Source: Mucilaginibacter cryoferens (GTDB lineage Bacteria > Bacteroidota > Bacteroidia > Sphingobacteriales > Sphingobacteriaceae). From it: a stretch of 64,000 bases of DNA. Positions 62,013 through 64,000 of this stretch are shown here, in pieces (within the stretch, counting starts at the first letter, position 1; the number at the start of each line of letters is the position of its first letter). The stretch is from the NCBI RefSeq assembly GCF_014205845.1, contig NZ_JACHCR010000031.1:1-64000 (forward strand). Reading direction: 5' to 3'. Made by a program: the position numbers and the translations under genes. Under the pieces are notes generated by a model that was not told the origin of the DNA, did not search any database, and saw nothing but the letters and a program-made list of their open reading frames with translations.

Positions 62013-62214
62013 GTTTTCTTATAGGTTGACCAAATGAATACCTTCAAGGACAATAACATCGACAGACCTTGGGTATTTTAATAATGATTTTAAAACGATT
62101 CTGCTCCAACGCGAACACTTTTGACCATGCTTAGTCCATGTTGATGGCAATGATGTTAAATTAACCTTTATACTTATTTAATTTGTAAAAGGGCAAAGGC
62201 ATAGTTATAAGATC

Positions 62215-63711
62215 TCAGATATGATTCATCCAAATATTAATATCCTGGTTAGAGGGAATGTTGAGCTTCTTTCTTATTCTGTATTTCTTTCCTTCCACCG
62301 CCCGAACCGAAACCTTGGTATAACGTGCGATCTCCTTGGTTTCAAAGCCTAGTTTGCAGTGCAAACAAAATTCAAGTTCTATCGCGGTAAGGTTTGGGGC
62401 TAGGCTGAGTAATTTTTTGCTGAAATCCGGATCAAATTCATTGTGTTTCACAAAGAAGGCAGGATCGTTATTAACCGCCAGCTGCAGAATAATCTTCAAC
62501 TCTTCAATTGCAGCCGGAGAACGCATATCCTCGTTCACTTCCAGTTTTGCTAACAATTCAGTTACCTTCTCCTTACTGCGCTTTATTTCGCTTTTTAAGC
62601 GACGACGGTAAAAAAATATAGCACTGAATATTAATAAAAGAAAAACAGGAATCGTTAATATCAAACGACGGTACCGGGATTCACTCGCAGATAAACTTTT
62701 CTGCCCGTTGTTGACAATATATTCAAGTGGTGTTTTAATCGCAGCTTTATCAGCCTGGGCGAGACTGTCACCCAAATATTCGCTTTTTTGAAAATAAATC
62801 AAGGCAATCTTCGGCTTGTTCAAAGCGGTGTATACTTTTGCCAGGCCGGCATAAGCTCCCTTCAACCCTTTGGTATATTTAATTTGAGTCGCTGCAGTTT
62901 CGGCGGCCTGATAATAAAGCGCCGACTGCCCATATTTCTTTACCGAATAATAAAAGTTACCTGCATGAGAATTAGCAACCCATAACGCATAATATTTCTG
63001 ATATTTATACCTATCCGTACATCTGGAAGCAAAAAGAAGCGCTTTATTTGTATAGAATGCAGCAGTATCATATTGTTTGCGTAAGGTAAACAGGTTTCCT
63101 CTATTCGAGGTTATTATAACATAAACCCATAAGTATTTATGGCTACTTTGCAGTTGCCGGGCTTCAAGATAACTCCTGTTGCTCCAGAATTCTCTTGCTT
63201 TAATATTACCCAAATGCCGATAGTTAATGCCTATGTTTGAATAAGCAATTGCAAGGTAATAATGCCTGTCCTCTTCGTTATTTATACTTTCCGCAATAAG
63301 GACCGCGCTATTTAGCGTATGTTCCGCATCCTTGTAAAATCCCAGGCTTTCATAACATTGCCCCTTAAGTATCTTGATATTAAAATCCAGGACCGGATCT
63401 TTCGTTTTTACAGCGACGCTTTCTGCCTGAATGATAAATTTAAAAGCCTTGTCATATTGCCCGGCGTCATAGCTTTTTTTGGAATACAACGTAAGGCCTT
63501 TGATAATGCCTTGCTCATAGTTTATCGCTTTTGACGCATTAAAAGCTGTAGTTAATTGTTGAATGTCAGATTTTAGACCAATTAAATGATTGGCTTCATC
63601 AAAGATGCTGTCGATCTGTTGTTTATTGTATTGTCCGTAACTTTGGCTGCAAAGCAAAGCTAACAAGCCAAATAACAGAAATTTGCCAAACCGTTTCATT
63701 GCCCTTTTCAA
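62215..63711 (-). CDS. TPR-containing membrane regulator with C-terminal LuxR-like HTH (paralogue)
   Basis: 498 residues. Signal peptide (~1-26), TPR-like repeats (~30-320), transmembrane helix (~345-367, 'LILTIPVFLLLIFSAIFFYR') and C-terminal HTH (~440-498, 'LTAIELEFCLHCKLGFETKE', 'IARYTKVSVRAVEGKKYRIR'). Same architecture and near-identical HTH to 55238-56695, so both probably read related DNA sites. It faces the tandem secreted genes tail-to-tail. Confidence 0.88.
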   Translation of the reverse strand: MKRAMKRFGKFLLFGLLALLCSQSYGQYNKQQIDSIFDEANHLIGLKSDIQQLTTAFNASKAINYEQGIIKGLTLYSKKSYDAGQYDKAFKFIIQAESVAVKTKDPVLDFNIKILKGQCYESLGFYKDAEHTLNSAVLIAESINNEEDRHYYLAIAYSNIGINYRHLGNIKAREFWSNRSYLEARQLQSSHKYLWVYVIITSNRGNLFTLRKQYDTAAFYTNKALLFASRCTDRYKYQKYYALWVANSHAGNFYYSVKKYGQSALYYQAAETAATQIKYTKGLKGAYAGLAKVYTALNKPKIALIYFQKSEYLGDSLAQADKAAIKTPLEYIVNNGQKSLSASESRYRRLILTIPVFLLLIFSAIFFYRRRLKSEIKRSKEKVTELLAKLEVNEDMRSPAAIEELKIILQLAVNNDPAFFVKHNEFDPDFSKKLLSLAPNLTAIELEFCLHCKLGFETKEIARYTKVSVRAVEGKKYRIRKKLNIPSNQDINIWMNHI

Positions 63712-64000
63712 AAAATGAATAAATCTAAAATATCATTTTTTTTTATCTTATCGGGAATGATGAAAGAATATCTGACTTTTTTATAACTAAGCTATATCAT
63801 TGATTTCATCAAAGCTAACGATTTTTCTGTTTAGGAGACGCTTCTAAACCCTGCTAAATATATTACGGGCAAGGCAAAAAACGTGTTACTTTGGGCCGAA
63901 AATCACCCAATAAAAAGGTGTCTATGCCATTGATAACTTGTCTAAAAAGAGCATTCAAAAAAAACCGTTTACTGTATAAAGAGCAACTGTTATTTTTAAA
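63712..64000. other. Upstream region of the second TPR regulator, no gene recognised
   Basis: AT-rich, 289 bp up to the window edge. No convincing ORF, RNA or strong promoter was seen in either orientation. Confidence 0.4.

Overview
The window looks like a chromosomal piece of a free-living, glycan-degrading Bacteroidota. The number of SusC/SusD outer-membrane uptake pairs (three), a hybrid two-component regulator, an ECF sigma/FecR pair, an RteC-like regulator and candidate TAnnTTTG-type -7 boxes all point there. The mix with Ku/LigD and GH105/GH2/GH31 enzymes is reminiscent of Sphingobacteriaceae such as Mucilaginibacter or Pedobacter. That genus-level guess is inference, not a database result.

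Layout. 1-378 is the tail of an AraC-type (probably hybrid two-component) regulator, followed by decayed coding debris (505-1260). 1277-11301 (minus) is a tight operon: ECF sigma factor, FecR anti-sigma, STN-bearing SusC, SusD, two binuclear-metal phosphatases and a glycerophosphodiester phosphodiesterase. It reads as an uptake and hydrolysis system for organic phosphate. 11587-13520 is a scar zone: a broken fasciclin gene, dispersed repeats and a truncated phosphoribosyltransferase copy. 13924-26457 is a polysaccharide utilisation locus (PUL 1): SusC/SusD, a six-hairpin glycosidase, GH31, and a divergent AraC regulator with a TIM-barrel epimerase-like gene and a PhyH-family dioxygenase. 26520-28361 holds a second repeat, the intact phosphoribosyltransferase and an RteC-like protein. 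28560-30879 is a Crp/Fnr regulator, a lipoprotein with a C-terminal His...Asn-Cys papain-like domain, and a small membrane protein. 30993-36672 is an NHEJ locus (NmrA-like, small protein, Ku, membrane pseudogene, YtxH-like, small ORF, convergent LigD). 36955-37640 holds a third repeat copy and a serine-recombinase tail. 37701-54533 is PUL 2: hybrid two-component regulator, GH105, beta-helix protein, GH2, a ruined GH29 fucosidase, SusD/SusC and a second beta-helix lipoprotein, followed by a ruined sulfatase. 55238-63711 has two paralogous TPR/HTH sensor-regulators flanking an AraC/GlcG-like/formaldehyde dehydrogenase cluster and a tandem pair of secreted proteins.

The most useful new observations are regulatory. 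(1) Two perfect TTGAT-N4-ATCAA palindromes lie just upstream of the crp/fnr gene and of the adjacent lipoprotein gene. The regulator's recognition helix carries the E-x-x-S-R pattern known from FNR, so autoregulation and control of the lipoprotein pair are predicted. (2) Both outward promoters of PUL 2 carry the same GGG(C/G)(G/T)AAAAT direct repeat with a 22-bp period, a candidate operator for its hybrid two-component regulator. (3) GTTCTA/TAGAAC motifs occur near both AraC genes. (4) PUL 2 has lost a fucosidase and a sulfatase, suggesting a narrowing substrate range. (5) A near-identical phosphoribosyltransferase fragment travels with a dispersed palindromic repeat. I did not find a CRISPR array, rRNA, tRNA, prophage or classical defence island.
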